In this document: positions 28,154-37,675 of the stretch, in pieces | How positions within the stretch are numbered: the stretch's first letter is position 1 | Layout: each line of letters opens with the position of its first letter | DNA from: Deinococcus puniceus | Lineage (GTDB): Bacteria > Deinococcota > Deinococci > Deinococcales > Deinococcaceae | DNA: 64,000 bases | Assembly (NCBI RefSeq): GCF_001644565.1 | Contig: NZ_CP011387.1 | Coordinates: forward strand, 790,501 to 854,500 | Reading direction: 5' to 3' | The notes under the pieces: generated by a model | The model's database searches: none | Told to the model about the DNA's origin: nothing | Seen by the model: only the letters and a program-made list of their open reading frames with translations | Translations under genes and position numbers: made by a program

Positions 28154-29167
28154 TCAGTACCCCATCACCGTCCGAATGGCCCGCGCCACCCGCAGCGCGT
28201 TCGGGCGGTACACGTCCTCGATGGCGGTAAACGGTGGGTAAGGTGCGTCATAGCCAGTCACGCGCAGGATCGGTGCGCGGAGGCTGTCTATGGCGTGTTC
28301 AGCAATGTTGGCGCTGATTTCGGAGTGAAAGCCGCCGGTGCGGGGCGCTTCAGTCACGACGACGGCGCGGCCCGTCTTCGCCACCGAATTCAGCACCGTT
28401 TCCAAGTCCATCGGCACCAGCGTTCGCAGGTCGATGACTTCTACGCCGATGCCGTGAGCGCGGGCAGCTTCGGCGGCCTTCACACTGACTTCTACCATGC
28501 CGCCGTAAGTGATGACCGTCACGTCGTCGCCTTCCGTCACCACCCGAGCTTTGCCCAGCGGAATGGTGTAATGGCCGTCTGGCACGCTTTCTTTGGTGCT
28601 GCGGTACAGCTTGATGGCTTCCAAGAAAAACACCGGATCAGGGTCTTCTATGGCGGCCAGAAGGAGGCCTTTGGCGTCGGTAGGCGTGCTGGGAATCACC
28701 ACTTTCACGCCCGGCACGTGCGCCAAAATCGCTTCGGGGCTGTCGGCGTGCTGCTCTGGAGTATGCACGCCGCCGCCGTAGGGCGCACGAATGACCATCG
28801 GCAGGCTGTAGCGGCTGCGGGTGCGGTGGCGGTAACGGCCCAGATGCGACAAGATTTGATCGAGCGCCGGGTACATGAAGCCCGCGAACTGAATCTCGGC
28901 AATAGGCCGCAGCCCCGCCAGTCCCATGCCGATGCCCATGCCTACGATGCTCGCCTCGGCCAGCGGGGTATCGAACACCCGGTCTGTGCCGAACCGCGCC
29001 TGCAAGCCGTCCGAGGCGCGGAATACGCCGCCCATGACGCCCACGTCCTCGCCAAACAGGTAGGTCGTGGGGTCGCGCTCTAGGGCGATGGCGAGCGCGT
29101 CGTTGATGGCGGCCACCATCGTCCGGGTGGTGGAGGAAGTAGCGGGAGGAGTCTGGGTGGCGGTCAT
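28154..29167 (-). CDS. Branched-chain 2-oxoacid dehydrogenase E1 subunit beta
   Basis: A 337-residue E1-beta. Motifs: [16 protein letters not shown] (ThDP-interacting Glu), [46 protein letters not shown] (active-site His), and the C-terminal transketolase-C domain with [33 protein letters not shown]. With E1-alpha it decarboxylates branched-chain 2-oxoacids, feeding branched-chain acyl-CoA to fatty acid synthesis. Downstream of E1-alpha with a 118-bp spacer occupied by repeat B3. E2/E3 genes are not in the window. Pyruvate specificity cannot be excluded. Confidence 0.9.
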   Translation of the reverse strand: MTATQTPPATSSTTRTMVAAINDALAIALERDPTTYLFGEDVGVMGGVFRASDGLQARFGTDRVFDTPLAEASIVGMGIGMGLAGLRPIAEIQFAGFMYPALDQILSHLGRYRHRTRSRYSLPMVIRAPYGGGVHTPEQHADSPEAILAHVPGVKVVIPSTPTDAKGLLLAAIEDPDPVFFLEAIKLYRSTKESVPDGHYTIPLGKARVVTEGDDVTVITYGGMVEVSVKAAEAARAHGIGVEVIDLRTLVPMDLETVLNSVAKTGRAVVVTEAPRTGGFHSEISANIAEHAIDSLRAPILRVTGYDAPYPPFTAIEDVYRPNALRVARAIRTVMGY

Positions 29168-29181
29168 GCGGAAACCTCGGT

Positions 29182-29280
29182 TTGGAAGGTGGATCGTGGG
29201 AGGTAGATCGTGGGCTGAAAGGCAAAAGATTGGACGTTCTGGACGCTTTTTCTACGATCCACGATCCACCCTCTACGCTC
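29182..29280. repeat. Intergenic repeat family B, copy B3
   Basis: GGTGGATCGTGGGAGGTAGATCGTGGG on the left and its inverted counterpart TACGATCCACGATCCACCC on the right, around a 45-nt centre. It sits inside the E1-alpha/E1-beta operon, so it is probably transcribed and could fold in the mRNA between the cistrons. Confidence 0.7.
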
Positions 29281-29285
29281 GCCCC

Positions 29286-30422
29286 TCATTCCCCTACCTC
29301 ACGCAGAATCTCGGCCCGCTGCGCCACTAGCTGCGGCGTCGGCTCGGCAAACACATGATCCAGAATCTCGGCGGGTTCGGGTTCCGGGTAGGTGTCGGCC
29401 TCGTTCAGCGCGGCTTCAAACTCCTCGGCAATCTCTTTCAGCAGGGCGGCGTCGCTCTCTTCGGTCAAAATCCCTTCGGCCAGCAGATGAAGGCGCAGGC
29501 GCGTAATCGGGTCTTTTTCGGCCCAGCCTGCGGTATCGGCGTCGGTGCGGTAGCGGGTGGGATCGTCGGCCACCGTGTGCGCGGCAATCCGGTAGGTCAC
29601 GGTTTCGATCAGGGTTGGCCCCTGTCCGGCGCGGGCGCGGGCCACCGCTTCCACCGTCACCTGATAGGTCGCCAGCACATCGTTGCCGTCTACGCGCACA
29701 CCGGGAATGCCGTAGCCATCGGCGCGGCGGGCCAAGTTCACGGCGCGGGTCTGGGTGCGGGTGGGCACGCTGATGGCCCAGCCGTTGTTCTGCAAAATAA
29801 AGATGCACGGCGCGTTCAGTGCGCCCGCAAAATTCAGCGCCTCGTGAAAGTCGCCCTCGCTGCTGCCCCCGTCTCCGATGTAGGCCATCGCCACATTCTT
29901 CGTTCCCTTGCGCTGCTCGGCCAAGGCTGCGCCCACCGCGTGCGGGTACTGCGTGGCAATCGGGATGTAAAAGGGCAAGACTTTCAGATTTTCCGGCATG
30001 TGCCACCCGTGCGGGCTGGTGCGCCAGTAGGCCAGCGTGCGGGCAATCGGCAGGCCCAGCGTCAGGGCCGCGCCCGTATCGCGGTAGGTCGGAAACAGCC
30101 AATCGTCAGAAGTCAGGGCCGCCGCCGTGCCCACTTGACTGCCTTCCATGCCCTTAAACGGTGGAAATACACCCAGCCGTCCCGTGCGGTACAGCACCCA
30201 GCCGCGCTCATCGAAGTGCCGGATTCGGCGCATGTGGCGGTACAGGCTCAGGCGAATCTGAGGATCGGGCAGGGCGTCGGGGTTGGGCGCGGTGCCGTCT
30301 GGCGCGAGCAACTGAAAAGGAATGTCGGTGGCGGGCGCGTGCCGGGGAAAGTCGGCCAAAGCGTCCGGCGTGGGCGCAGCAGTATCAGAGGCGGCAGTGT
30401 CGGAAGGGGAGAGGTTGGTCAT
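29286..30422 (-). CDS. Branched-chain 2-oxoacid dehydrogenase E1 subunit alpha
   Basis: A 378-residue E1-alpha. The ThDP/Mg motif is [39 protein letters not shown] (about residues 190-228). Also visible are [24 protein letters not shown], the [13 protein letters not shown] region and the phosphorylation-loop-like [19 protein letters not shown] 30422 is chosen because CAGGAG lies 6-7 nt upstream; an in-frame start at 30449 lacks this. The N-terminal 40 residues are Ala/Asp/Pro-rich and probably flexible. First gene of the operon. Confidence 0.9.
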   Translation of the reverse strand: MTNLSPSDTAASDTAAPTPDALADFPRHAPATDIPFQLLAPDGTAPNPDALPDPQIRLSLYRHMRRIRHFDERGWVLYRTGRLGVFPPFKGMEGSQVGTAAALTSDDWLFPTYRDTGAALTLGLPIARTLAYWRTSPHGWHMPENLKVLPFYIPIATQYPHAVGAALAEQRKGTKNVAMAYIGDGGSSEGDFHEALNFAGALNAPCIFILQNNGWAISVPTRTQTRAVNLARRADGYGIPGVRVDGNDVLATYQVTVEAVARARAGQGPTLIETVTYRIAAHTVADDPTRYRTDADTAGWAEKDPITRLRLHLLAEGILTEESDAALLKEIAEEFEAALNEADTYPEPEPAEILDHVFAEPTPQLVAQRAEILREVGE

Positions 30423-30685
30423 AGGAACTCCTGAAAAGGGGAGAGGCAAGAAGCAGCAAACAGGCAGGCTCCGGGGCCGACTCAGGGAGCGCGGCGCTGG
30501 TTCATCAGGCGCGTGCTGGAGCTTGGGCGTGTGCTCAACACCGCCAATTCGGTCAAGTTGTGTGCCTGAACGGTCATTCCATCCCCTCTGTGACCCGGAT
30601 TGCGACTGGTTGAAACGCTTGAGAGGTCTAGCCTACCAGACCTGCCTAACGCCCGTTTGGGGAGGGGTTTGTTGCGTTTGCTGGG
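30423..30685. other. Gap upstream of E1-alpha
   Basis: About 260 bp holding the E1-alpha leader with its CAGGAG site and a short hairpin AGGTCT...AGACCT near 30625-30645. I see no gene and no certain promoter. Confidence 0.4.
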
Positions 30686-30822
30686 TCTTAGGGTCTAAGG
30701 GTCAAAAGGTCTAAGCGTCTAAGAAAGTCCGTCGCTGACGCTGCCCCACGATCTGGAGTTGTCCCCGGAACAAAAGCCAAAGCCTAAGCAACCTTTTCTC
30801 AGGCCCTTAGACGCCCTTGCTT
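30686..30822. repeat. Intergenic repeat family A, copy A6
   Basis: The left arm (about 30686-30723) has GGTCTTAGGGTCTAAGGGTC and GTCTAAGCGTCTAAG; the core is diverged (GTCCGTCGCTGACGCTGCCCC); the right arm (about 30800-30822) has GGCCCTTAGACGCCC. It carries a CACGATC word of family B in the centre. Confidence 0.65.
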
Positions 30823-30839
30823 CACCGTCCACACACACC

Positions 30840-30880
30840 AAAAAAAACCCGCCGCCCCTGCATAGCAGGAAAGCGGCGGA
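30840..30880 (-). terminator. Terminator of the DUF4384 gene
   Basis: On the minus strand, CCGCCGC...GCGGCGG with an inner CCTGC/GCAGG stem, followed by a run of seven T. Confidence 0.88.
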
Positions 30881-30896
30881 CTGGGTTGAAGAAGGT

Positions 30897-31805
30897 TTAG
30901 CGGCGGGTAATCGTTACGTCGAAGCGGTTGCCACGCTGCTTCACTTCAAGGCTGGCGGTGCCCCGGTTGCTCTTGAATTCGCTGCGGATGTGGTTCCCGG
31001 TCTGGCGGCTGCTGACCAATACGAAGCCTTCATTCCGCAGACGGTTCACGTACTCGTTGTTCACGTCGCCCAAGCTGCGGTTGCTGCTGAAGGTGGTTTT
31101 GGTGATGCCGATGCTGTAGCCGGGTTGCACAGGCTGAACCGGGACGGGGCGAACCGGAGCGGGCTGCACGGGCTGAATGGGCGCGGGACGAACCGGGGCC
31201 ACGTTGCCCTGAGCGACGTTATAGAAGGCGGTAGCCGAATCCCACGTATTCTGGGGCACCGGGTTCACCACGATGCTGAGGGCCTGTGCCAAGCGCTCTG
31301 GCCCCTGCGCTGCGGGACTCACGGGCGCAAAGCTGTTCTGACCTGCCCGCACTTTGGCGATCTGGTCGATGTTCAGGGCCGTCTTGCTGGCCACTGCCAA
31401 GACCCTGTTCAGGCCGTAGGGCGCGGCAATCGTAAAGGTATAGGCGTCGCCGTTGCTGGGGAACACCTTGACCGTGTTGGCCTTCAGAAAGTTCGCGCCG
31501 CCTGCGTAGCCGTTGGGCAAAATCAGATCGACTTGGCCCTGCGGATCAATATTGAACAGGTACACATACGAATCCTGAGACACGCTGGCGTACAGGCGAA
31601 TGTTCTCGCCTGGGTAGTAGTTGGGGGTCTGCGTGCCGCTGGCGTCGCGGTCTGTCCACACGCGCACATTCACCGTGGTGGGCACCGGATTCACGATGAT
31701 GCTCTGGGCGCTGATCTGGGGCGCGGCCTGAACAGTGCCGAGCGTCGCGGCAGCCAGCAGGGCGCTGAGGGTCACTCCAGCAGTGAGGGTCAGTTTGTTC
31801 TTCAT
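30897..31805 (-). CDS. Secreted DUF4384 protein
   Basis: A 302-residue protein. Signal peptide about 1-27 (hydrophobic core [15 protein letters not shown], cleavage after VQA). DUF4384 domain about 45-135: [37 protein letters not shown] Pro-rich linker follows with [20 protein letters not shown] repeats (about 210-235), then a small basic C-terminal domain with [26 protein letters not shown]4384 occurs in envelope proteins with unknown function. Start ATG 31805; an earlier in-frame start lacks a signal peptide. A -10-like CAAGAT lies 6 nt upstream. Confidence 0.82.
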   Translation of the reverse strand: MKNKLTLTAGVTLSALLAAATLGTVQAAPQISAQSIIVNPVPTTVNVRVWTDRDASGTQTPNYYPGENIRLYASVSQDSYVYLFNIDPQGQVDLILPNGYAGGANFLKANTVKVFPSNGDAYTFTIAAPYGLNRVLAVASKTALNIDQIAKVRAGQNSFAPVSPAAQGPERLAQALSIVVNPVPQNTWDSATAFYNVAQGNVAPVRPAPIQPVQPAPVRPVPVQPVQPGYSIGITKTTFSSNRSLGDVNNEYVNRLRNEGFVLVSSRQTGNHIRSEFKSNRGTASLEVKQRGNRFDVTITRR

Positions 31806-32077
31806 GCGTCTATCTTGACGGCCCCGCGTGACTTGGGCCTGACCTGCGCGCCCTTCAATCATGATGTTCTTCTCATCGGCACATCAGATGACGGGCTCTT
31901 CTCTGTCTATCTGGTATGCCAAGTGCTGCAAGCTGGACAGTAAGCAGCACACTCGAACGGCCTGTCTTCTAAACTATCCACCCGGTCAGAAAGCAATTCG
32001 GTCAAGCCACGCTCTTTTAACTGACCAGAATGTATTTACCACGTAACCAAGTTGACGTTTTTGTGTAAGCGATCCTC

Positions 32078-32083
32078 TAGACT
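32078..32083 (+). promoter_or_regulatory. Leaderless -10 box (TAGACT) of the oxidoreductase-fold/kinase operon
   Basis: TAGACT, 6 nt, then GTG 32090. TTGACG at 32052-32057 is a possible -35, though the 20-nt spacing is long. It lies in the 284-bp gap after the DUF4384 gene, in which nothing else was seen. Confidence 0.55.
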
Positions 32084-32089
32084 GCTCAA

Positions 32090-32773
32090 GTGACCCGCCA
32101 TGAACCCGGCCTTACCCAGATGGCCCATGTTGTGGTAAGCCGGATACGCCGCTTTCTGAATCCTCAGCTTCTGCGGCGCGGCGCGGCGGCGTTCTTGCTG
32201 ACTGTTGGCGTGTTCGGGATGGGGCCGGGAGCCTTCTCCCAGAGCGTGCCTGCGTTGCCTGCATCCCGTCAGGCCGCGTCCATTCCGGCGCTACCGAGCG
32301 CCAGCCCCTCGCCGCGCAGCTTCCGGTATCTGCGCCCCGGCAAGGCCGCGCTGCCTGCTGCCAGACCCGGCGAACGGGTACTGCTGACGCTGGAAAGTCC
32401 GGGCCGCAGCCTGAAGCTGACGCGCGCACAGTTGCTGGCCTTGCCGACTATGCGCTACACCACCGAGCAGCCTCAACTCAACCGCACTTTTACCTACGAG
32501 GGCGTGCCCCTGCGCGATCTGGCGCGGCTGGGCGGCTTTGCGGGCAAAGACCTGCGCGTGTATGCCAGCAACGGTTTTATGGTCATCATCCGGGCCGGAG
32601 ACTACCTGAATACCCCCATCATGTTGGCGCATACGGCAGGCAGCAAGCCCATTCCGGTGCTGCAAAAAGGCCCGCTGACCATCGTGCTTCCGGCCAATGC
32701 CACGCAGTTTCCGGCCCGGCTGTACTCGCGCTATTGGGTTTGGTACGCCGCCAAAATTTCGCCCGCCCCATGA
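32090..32773 (+). CDS. Exported molybdopterin-oxidoreductase-fold protein lacking the cofactor cysteine
   Basis: A 227-residue protein. A signal or anchor helix lies at about 30-50 ([18 protein letters not shown]). The C-terminal part (about 95-225) resembles the sulfite-oxidase-type molybdopterin fold: [66 protein letters not shown] and [10 protein letters not shown]. No cysteine occurs anywhere, so the Mo ligand is missing. Such cofactor-less versions are found beside histidine kinases and may act as periplasmic sensor partners. Leaderless GTG start; overlaps the kinase gene by 4 bp. Confidence 0.72.
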   Translation: MTRHEPGLTQMAHVVVSRIRRFLNPQLLRRGAAAFLLTVGVFGMGPGAFSQSVPALPASRQAASIPALPSASPSPRSFRYLRPGKAALPAARPGERVLLTLESPGRSLKLTRAQLLALPTMRYTTEQPQLNRTFTYEGVPLRDLARLGGFAGKDLRVYASNGFMVIIRAGDYLNTPIMLAHTAGSKPIPVLQKGPLTIVLPANATQFPARLYSRYWVWYAAKISPAP

Positions 32774-34035
32774 GCCGCGCCCAGCCACCACAGGGAGGCG
32801 TGGCCCCGGCCTATGCACAGCGGGTGTCCCGCACGGTCACGGCGCGGGAAGTGCTGTTGGCGGCCCTGCCCGCCCTGCTGACTGTGCTGCTGCTGACGCT
32901 GGTCACGCGGCCTGCCTACACCAAGTTGCTGGAAAACGACAACGGCTGGTCTCCCTACGCCTATCAGGGGTTGGTGCAAGAAATTTTGAACTATCAGGTG
33001 GCCCGCCTAGACCCGGCGCAGCCTGCCGAGGAATTGCCTGATGTCCGTGACCGGGCCTTATCTAGCGCGGGGAATCCCGGCCAGTTCACTTCGTTGGCGA
33101 GGGTAGAAAGCTACGGCGACGCGAGGTTGGCGACAGTGAACCGCCTGCTTCAGGAAGACACGCCCGAATCGGTGGCGGCTGCCGGAGCCGAAGCCATTTT
33201 GCTGAATTCTCAGGCCAACAATTTTGGGCAGGAAACGGGCGTTGCGTACTTTAGAGCCTTTTCGGACATGCGCTTTGCCCTGATCGGGGCTGCCGTCGTC
33301 ACGGGCCTGCTGAGTATGCTGCTGACCGTGCGGGCGCTGTGGCTGTGGCGCACCGAGCGCGAACGCCGCAGCCTGCGCGAAGCCCGCCAACGCGAGGCCC
33401 TGAATTTAGCCAGCCACGAACTACGCCGCCCGCTGCAAAAGCTGATGCTGGCCAGCGACCTGATGCGCCACGCCGATACGCCTGAACAGCGTCAACATCT
33501 ACTCGCCCTGATCGAAGACAGCGCCACGCAACTGGCCAGCCGCGCCGACCTGACCCGCCTGAACGACCTGTATCTGGACGTGACCTTGAAGGTCATGCGA
33601 ACCGATCTCCGCCCGCTGGTGCGCCGCGCCGCCGAAGCCGGGGGCCGCGTGACCGCTCAGGTGCCCGACGTGCCGCTGATCTGGCCTGTGGACGTGAACC
33701 GAACCCGGCAGGTCATCGAAAATCTGGTGGAAAACGCCCTGAAATACACGAACGGGCCAGTGGAACTGACGCTGGGCGAACGGAGCGGCCAACCCGAACT
33801 AGACGTGCGCGACTTTGGCCCCGGCATTGCCCCGGAACTGCGTGAACAGGTGTTTTTGCCTTACGAGCGCGGCCCAAGAGGCTTGACCGAGGGGCATGGG
33901 CTGGGGCTGTCGCTGGTGCGCCGTTACGCCCGTGCCCACGGCGGCGACGTGACCCTGCACACCCCCGAAGACGGCGCGGGAACGCTGGTGCGCGTGCGCT
34001 TCGGGACGCCGCTGCTGGCCGAGCCGGGGGCTTAG
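32770..34035 (+). CDS. Membrane sensor histidine kinase
   Basis: A 421-residue kinase. TM1 about 29-46, extracytoplasmic sensor about 47-166, TM2 about 167-190. HisKA box [14 protein letters not shown] with phospho-acceptor His216; N-box [15 protein letters not shown]1 [11 protein letters not shown]2 [21 protein letters not shown] 32770 lies in the ATGA overlap with the oxidoreductase-fold gene, so the pair is stoichiometrically coupled. No response regulator is adjacent; the kinase is an orphan in this window. Confidence 0.9.
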   Translation: MSRAQPPQGGVAPAYAQRVSRTVTAREVLLAALPALLTVLLLTLVTRPAYTKLLENDNGWSPYAYQGLVQEILNYQVARLDPAQPAEELPDVRDRALSSAGNPGQFTSLARVESYGDARLATVNRLLQEDTPESVAAAGAEAILLNSQANNFGQETGVAYFRAFSDMRFALIGAAVVTGLLSMLLTVRALWLWRTERERRSLREARQREALNLASHELRRPLQKLMLASDLMRHADTPEQRQHLLALIEDSATQLASRADLTRLNDLYLDVTLKVMRTDLRPLVRRAAEAGGRVTAQVPDVPLIWPVDVNRTRQVIENLVENALKYTNGPVELTLGERSGQPELDVRDFGPGIAPELREQVFLPYERGPRGLTEGHGLGLSLVRRYARAHGGDVTLHTPEDGAGTLVRVRFGTPLLAEPGA

Positions 34036-34074
34036 CAAGAGGGGTTGGCCACAGCAGACGGGCAGAAAACCAAC

Positions 34075-35097
34075 TCAAGGGCGGCCAAACACCTGCGTCC
34101 AGTATGTTTTTTCATTGGTGTCGGGCCTATTCACGTAGCTCAGGCCGATCAGGGTGAACTCCCCCATGATGTCGGCGCAGTGATCTTGACTGAACAGCCA
34201 AGAGTCTATGACGCTGCTGGGGGTGGCTTGACCAGCCGCGATGTTCTCTGCGACCCGCCTGACGCTGATTCCGGTGGCCTGCACACGGCGCAGAGGCGTG
34301 CTGCCGTCCAGCGTGCTGTCGTGCGAAAAGTATCCGGCGAGGGCCATGCCCGCCGACTGCGCGGTGGCGGCAATGTCTAGCTGTGTGTTGCGCGTCAGCG
34401 GGGGCAAGGCAGGCCCGCCACTTTGCTGGGTGTCACAGTTCCAGCCGCCTGCACGGGCCGCATTGGTCAGTTCCAGCACCTCCTGTTCAAAGTCACTGCT
34501 GCCGTACAGTGGAGCCATCGTAAAACTCAGGGTGCGCTCCAGCAAACCCGCACTGCCGGGAATACTCACGCTGACGCGGTGTGGGCCGTCGGGAACAGAC
34601 ACGAACTGCGGAGAAATCTCCCGGTCATTGATGTGCAGGCGCGGCGTGCCGGGCGCGTAGGCGACGCTGCCGAGCGTGCTGATCCGCACCCGCCCGGCCC
34701 CCAGCAGCAGAGTCACTTCGGCCCGCTCTGCGCCGCTGCTCTGGATGGTCACGGTTCGGCTGATCGTTTGCCCTGGCTTGCCGTGCCCATCGAAACTCTT
34801 GACCCTGTAGGTGTACACGCCGGGCTGATAGTAAATGTGCTGCACTTCCAGTTCGGTGGCGGTGCGTCCATCTCCAAACTCCCACTGCACTCGGTGGCCT
34901 TCGGGCACGCTGGCTTTTAACGTCAGGGCAAACGGCGCACGGAACTCACTGTCGGCATAGCTGGTACTCAATGCCAGGGGAGGCGGTGTGGGAGACCTTT
35001 GAAGGCCCACGACATGCCCCGCCAGCAGCAGTACCCCTAAAGCGCAGACCGTTTTTCCCCAGCTCTGGCCTGTTCCAACGTGCGGCATCAACTTCAT
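34075..35097 (-). CDS. Secreted CAP (SCP/PR1) protein with PKD-like domain, copy 1
   Basis: A 340-residue protein. Signal/anchor about 12-31. PKD-like beta domain about 45-115 (VQWEFGDGRTATELEVQHIYYQPGVYTYRV). Middle beta domain about 120-205. CAP domain about 212-340 with TNAARAGGWNCDT, LDIAATAQSAGMALAGYFSHDS, VAENIAAGQ and DHCADIMGEFTLIGLSYV (CAP histidine and Glu residues). Bacterial CAP proteins are extracellular with mostly unknown function. It is the downstream member of a tandem duplicate with the next gene. Confidence 0.85.
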   Translation of the reverse strand: MKLMPHVGTGQSWGKTVCALGVLLLAGHVVGLQRSPTPPPLALSTSYADSEFRAPFALTLKASVPEGHRVQWEFGDGRTATELEVQHIYYQPGVYTYRVKSFDGHGKPGQTISRTVTIQSSGAERAEVTLLLGAGRVRISTLGSVAYAPGTPRLHINDREISPQFVSVPDGPHRVSVSIPGSAGLLERTLSFTMAPLYGSSDFEQEVLELTNAARAGGWNCDTQQSGGPALPPLTRNTQLDIAATAQSAGMALAGYFSHDSTLDGSTPLRRVQATGISVRRVAENIAAGQATPSSVIDSWLFSQDHCADIMGEFTLIGLSYVNRPDTNEKTYWTQVFGRP

Positions 35098-35210
35098 TCA
35101 TGAAGAATAGTATGAGAACCCTGAAAACACGTCATATGTTGCAGACTGGTCATTAAGCCTGATTTGAGCGCTGGAGGAGCAGCGCGGGTTTTTCAAACGG
35201 CAGCTTGCCC

Positions 35211-36269
35211 CTACAGCCGGGCAAAGACCTGCGTCCAGTAGCGTTTGTATTTGGTACCGGGCCGGGTCACGTAGCTCAGGCCAATAGAACTGAAGTCGCC
35301 CATGATGTTGCGGCAGTGGCCGGGACTGCGGAGCCAACTGTCCACCACTTCTTCGGGGGAATCTTGCCCGGCGGCAATGTTTTCGGCGCTGCTGCGGGGC
35401 TTCATGCCGGTGGCTTGTACCCGGCGAAACGGGGTGCTGCCGTCCAGAGCGCTCTGGTGATCAAAATATCCGGCGAGGGCCATGCCCGCCGACTGGGCGG
35501 TGGCAGCCAGATCAAGCTGTGAATTGCGGGCCAGTGGAGGCAAGGCCGGGCCACCTTCCCGCAAGGTGACGCAGTTCCAGCCGCGTTGGCGGGCGCGGTT
35601 GGTCAGGCGCAAGACCTCGGCGTCGTAAGGAACGCTGCCGCCCAGTGGGGCCATCGTAAAGCTGAGGCTGCGCTCCAGTATTCCGCTGCTGCCGGGCACG
35701 CGCACGGTGACGCGGTGTTGTCCGGCGGCCAGCGCCACTGCTTTTGGCCCGACTTCACGGCCATTGACCAGAATGCTGGGTGTGCCGGGGGCGTAAGCCA
35801 CGCTGCCCGCCGTACTCACGCGGACTTCTCCGGCCCCCAGCAGCAGGGTCACTTCGGCCCGCTCCGCGCCGCTGCTCTGCACGTCCAGTTGCCCGGTGGC
35901 CGTGCTGACCACGCGCCCTTGCCCATCCAGAATCTGGGTTCTCACGGTGTAGCTTCCGGCCCGGTAATAGGTGTGCCGCACCTCTGCGCCCGCGCCGCCT
36001 TGCCCGTCGCCGTAGTCCCACGCCACGCGGTAGCCGCCCGGTACGGTGGCCGTCATGGTCACGTCCAGCGGGGCGCGGCCCTCGCCATTGGCGCTCAGGC
36101 GCACGCTGTAGCCCACAGATTGCCCCGTTTGAAGTGCCTGCGCCAACGAGGACAGGTTGCGGCCCAAGTCTGTCCACGACACCGCACTGAGGCCCACCAG
36201 CAGCAAGGCCCGGCCCCACTTCGGCTTCCTGTGCTGCGGCTCCCGGATTTTCTTTGTTCTGGCGCTCAC
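35211..36269 (-). CDS. Secreted CAP (SCP/PR1) protein with PKD-like domain, copy 2
   Basis: A 352-residue paralogue of the preceding entry with the same order: N-terminal hydrophobic segment (about 18-30), PKD-like domain (VAWDYGDGQGGAGAEVRHTYYRAGSYTVRT), middle domain (the shared block SSGAERAEVTLLLGAG is identical in both), and CAP domain (NRARQRGWNCVTL; AENIAAGQDSPEEVVDSWL; GHCRNIMGDFSSIGLSYV). The start is GTG 36269, supported by TAAGCT (36276-36281, minus strand) with a 6-nt spacer, a leaderless promoter. A 113-bp spacer separates the two copies. Confidence 0.85.
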   Translation of the reverse strand: MSARTKKIREPQHRKPKWGRALLLVGLSAVSWTDLGRNLSSLAQALQTGQSVGYSVRLSANGEGRAPLDVTMTATVPGGYRVAWDYGDGQGGAGAEVRHTYYRAGSYTVRTQILDGQGRVVSTATGQLDVQSSGAERAEVTLLLGAGEVRVSTAGSVAYAPGTPSILVNGREVGPKAVALAAGQHRVTVRVPGSSGILERSLSFTMAPLGGSVPYDAEVLRLTNRARQRGWNCVTLREGGPALPPLARNSQLDLAATAQSAGMALAGYFDHQSALDGSTPFRRVQATGMKPRSSAENIAAGQDSPEEVVDSWLRSPGHCRNIMGDFSSIGLSYVTRPGTKYKRYWTQVFARL

Positions 36270-36275
36270 CTACTC

Positions 36276-36281
36276 AGCTTA
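36276..36281 (-). promoter_or_regulatory. Leaderless -10 box (TAAGCT) of the CAP protein gene
   Basis: TAAGCT on the minus strand, 6-nt spacer, GTG start at 36269; no ribosome-binding site. Confidence 0.55.
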
Positions 36282-36452
36282 GGTGGGCGAATCTTAAGAT
36301 GACGTGAAGGAATCTACGCGGGAGTTTGGGGGCAGCGCCTCTGTAGTGGGGGGGATGGGTGGCAGCAACACCGAGTGTTCAACACTGAGTCCTCAAAGCG
36401 CGGGTGCTGCGGCTGCTCTGCCTTCTCCACTGAGTCTTGACCGAACCTATGT

Positions 36453-37109
36453 TCAATGCACGTCGGCAACGTCGGCCAGCAGCGCGGCCAGCTGCTCTTT
36501 GGCCCGGAACACGCGGCTTTTGGCTGTGCCCACCGCCACGCCCTGAATGCGGGCAATTTCATCGTAGGGCAGGTCTTCCACAAAGCGCAGGACGACGGCT
36601 TCCCGGTACTCCTCGGGCAGTTTCAGCAGGGCACGCTGCACCCGGTCTTGGGCCTGTGCGCTCTCGGCGGCCTGGGTGGGGCTGCGGGCCGCGCTGGTCA
36701 CTTCAAAGCCCACATCCTCGCGGGCTTCTTCCAGACTAAAACGCTGCAATTGGCGGCGTCTATGAGATTCGATCTGGGTATTGCGGGCCACCTGATACAG
36801 CCACGGCAACACGCGCTCGCCGGGCCGGAAGGTGCGAATAGAACGCCACGCCCGGTAAAACACTTCCTGCGTGAGGTCGAGGGCGTCCTCGCTGTTGCCC
36901 TCCAAGCGGTACAGGTAGCCGTACATCCGGCCCTCGTACTCGGTGACAAAGGCGTGCCACGCGGCTTCCTCGCCTGCCGTGAGCCGTGCCAGCAATTCCG
37001 CAGACAGCAGATCAGGGGGGAGAGAAGGCAAGTCTGGGGCGGGTTCCACGTTGCCTACACCATACCGCCCCGGCACACGTTCCGGCAGTGCAATCGTCGG
37101 ATAGGCCAC
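36453..37109 (-). CDS. ECF-type RNA polymerase sigma factor
   Basis: A 218-residue sigma-70 family protein of the SigE/RpoE class. Region 2 (about 55-115): YEGRMYGYLYRLEGNSEDALDLTQEVFYRAWRSIRTFRPGERVLPWLYQVARNTQIESHRR. Region 4 (about 160-212): LLKLPEEYREAVVLRFVEDLPYDEIARIQGVAVGTAKSRVFRAKEQL. It directs RNA polymerase to stress-type promoters. No anti-sigma factor gene is adjacent, which is unusual. The N-terminal 35 residues are Pro-rich and less conserved. GTG start. Confidence 0.9.
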   Translation of the reverse strand: MAYPTIALPERVPGRYGVGNVEPAPDLPSLPPDLLSAELLARLTAGEEAAWHAFVTEYEGRMYGYLYRLEGNSEDALDLTQEVFYRAWRSIRTFRPGERVLPWLYQVARNTQIESHRRRQLQRFSLEEAREDVGFEVTSAARSPTQAAESAQAQDRVQRALLKLPEEYREAVVLRFVEDLPYDEIARIQGVAVGTAKSRVFRAKEQLAALLADVADVH

Positions 37110-37194
37110 ATTGCTCAGCGCTGGGGCCGCATTGGTGGGGGAATTGAAGGCGTGGTGCAGGCGAAACGAACACCGTCAAGCCGGGCCGAAATCC

Positions 37195-37235
37195 TTTCTC
37201 AGACCCCTAAACCCTAGACCCTGAGACTGCTCCCT
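37195..37235. repeat. Family A repeat, single arm (A7)
   Basis: CTCAGACCCCTAAACCCTAG and CCCTGAGAC words only; no left arm. A degenerate or partial copy between the sigma factor and FUN14 genes. Confidence 0.5.
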
Positions 37236-37284
37236 GCCTGACAGGTCTATGCAAGACGAAATGCTCTAGCATGCGTCCCCGTCC

Positions 37285-37650
37285 ATGCCCGCGCCCCTTG
37301 CCGCCGATCCTGCCTCTGCCGATACCGCTCTCACGGGCGGCCTGCTGGCGTCCCTGCTGCCTGACCTGAGTGTGGGCGCGGTGCTGGGATTTGCCACAGG
37401 GTACGCCCTCAAAAAGCTGGGCCGCGTGGTGCTGCTGCTTGTCGGCCTGCTGTTTATCGCGCTGCAAGTGCTGTCGTGGTTCGACTTGGTTACGGTGCAT
37501 TGGACGCGGGTGCAGGCCCTCAGCGAACCTTGGCTGAGGCAGGGCAGCGAACAGGGCGCGGCGTGGTTGTCGCGGCTGCTGACGGCCAATCTGCCGTTCG
37601 CGGGGGCTTTTACGGCGGCGCTGCTGGTGGGCTTGCGGGCGCGGGGCTAG
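37285..37650 (+). CDS. FUN14 family membrane protein
   Basis: A 121-residue protein. The FUN14 core is GAVLGFATGYALKKLGRVVLLLVGLLFIALQVLSWFDLVTVHW (two helices, about 32-72), followed by a loop and the NLPFAGAFTAALLVGLRARG helix at the end. Bacterial FUN14 proteins have no established role. ATG 37285; a TAGCAT box 12 nt upstream would leave a leader of a few bases. Convergent with the ABC permease gene. Confidence 0.82.
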   Translation: MPAPLAADPASADTALTGGLLASLLPDLSVGAVLGFATGYALKKLGRVVLLLVGLLFIALQVLSWFDLVTVHWTRVQALSEPWLRQGSEQGAAWLSRLLTANLPFAGAFTAALLVGLRARG

Positions 37651-37675
37651 CCGCTTCAGGCTATGTCACGCCCCA

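Noticed and set aside
36374..36386. Perfect palindrome AGTGTTCAACACT downstream of the sigma factor gene
   Set aside because: It lies past the 3' end of the sigma gene, not in a promoter position, and only one copy was seen; chance cannot be excluded.
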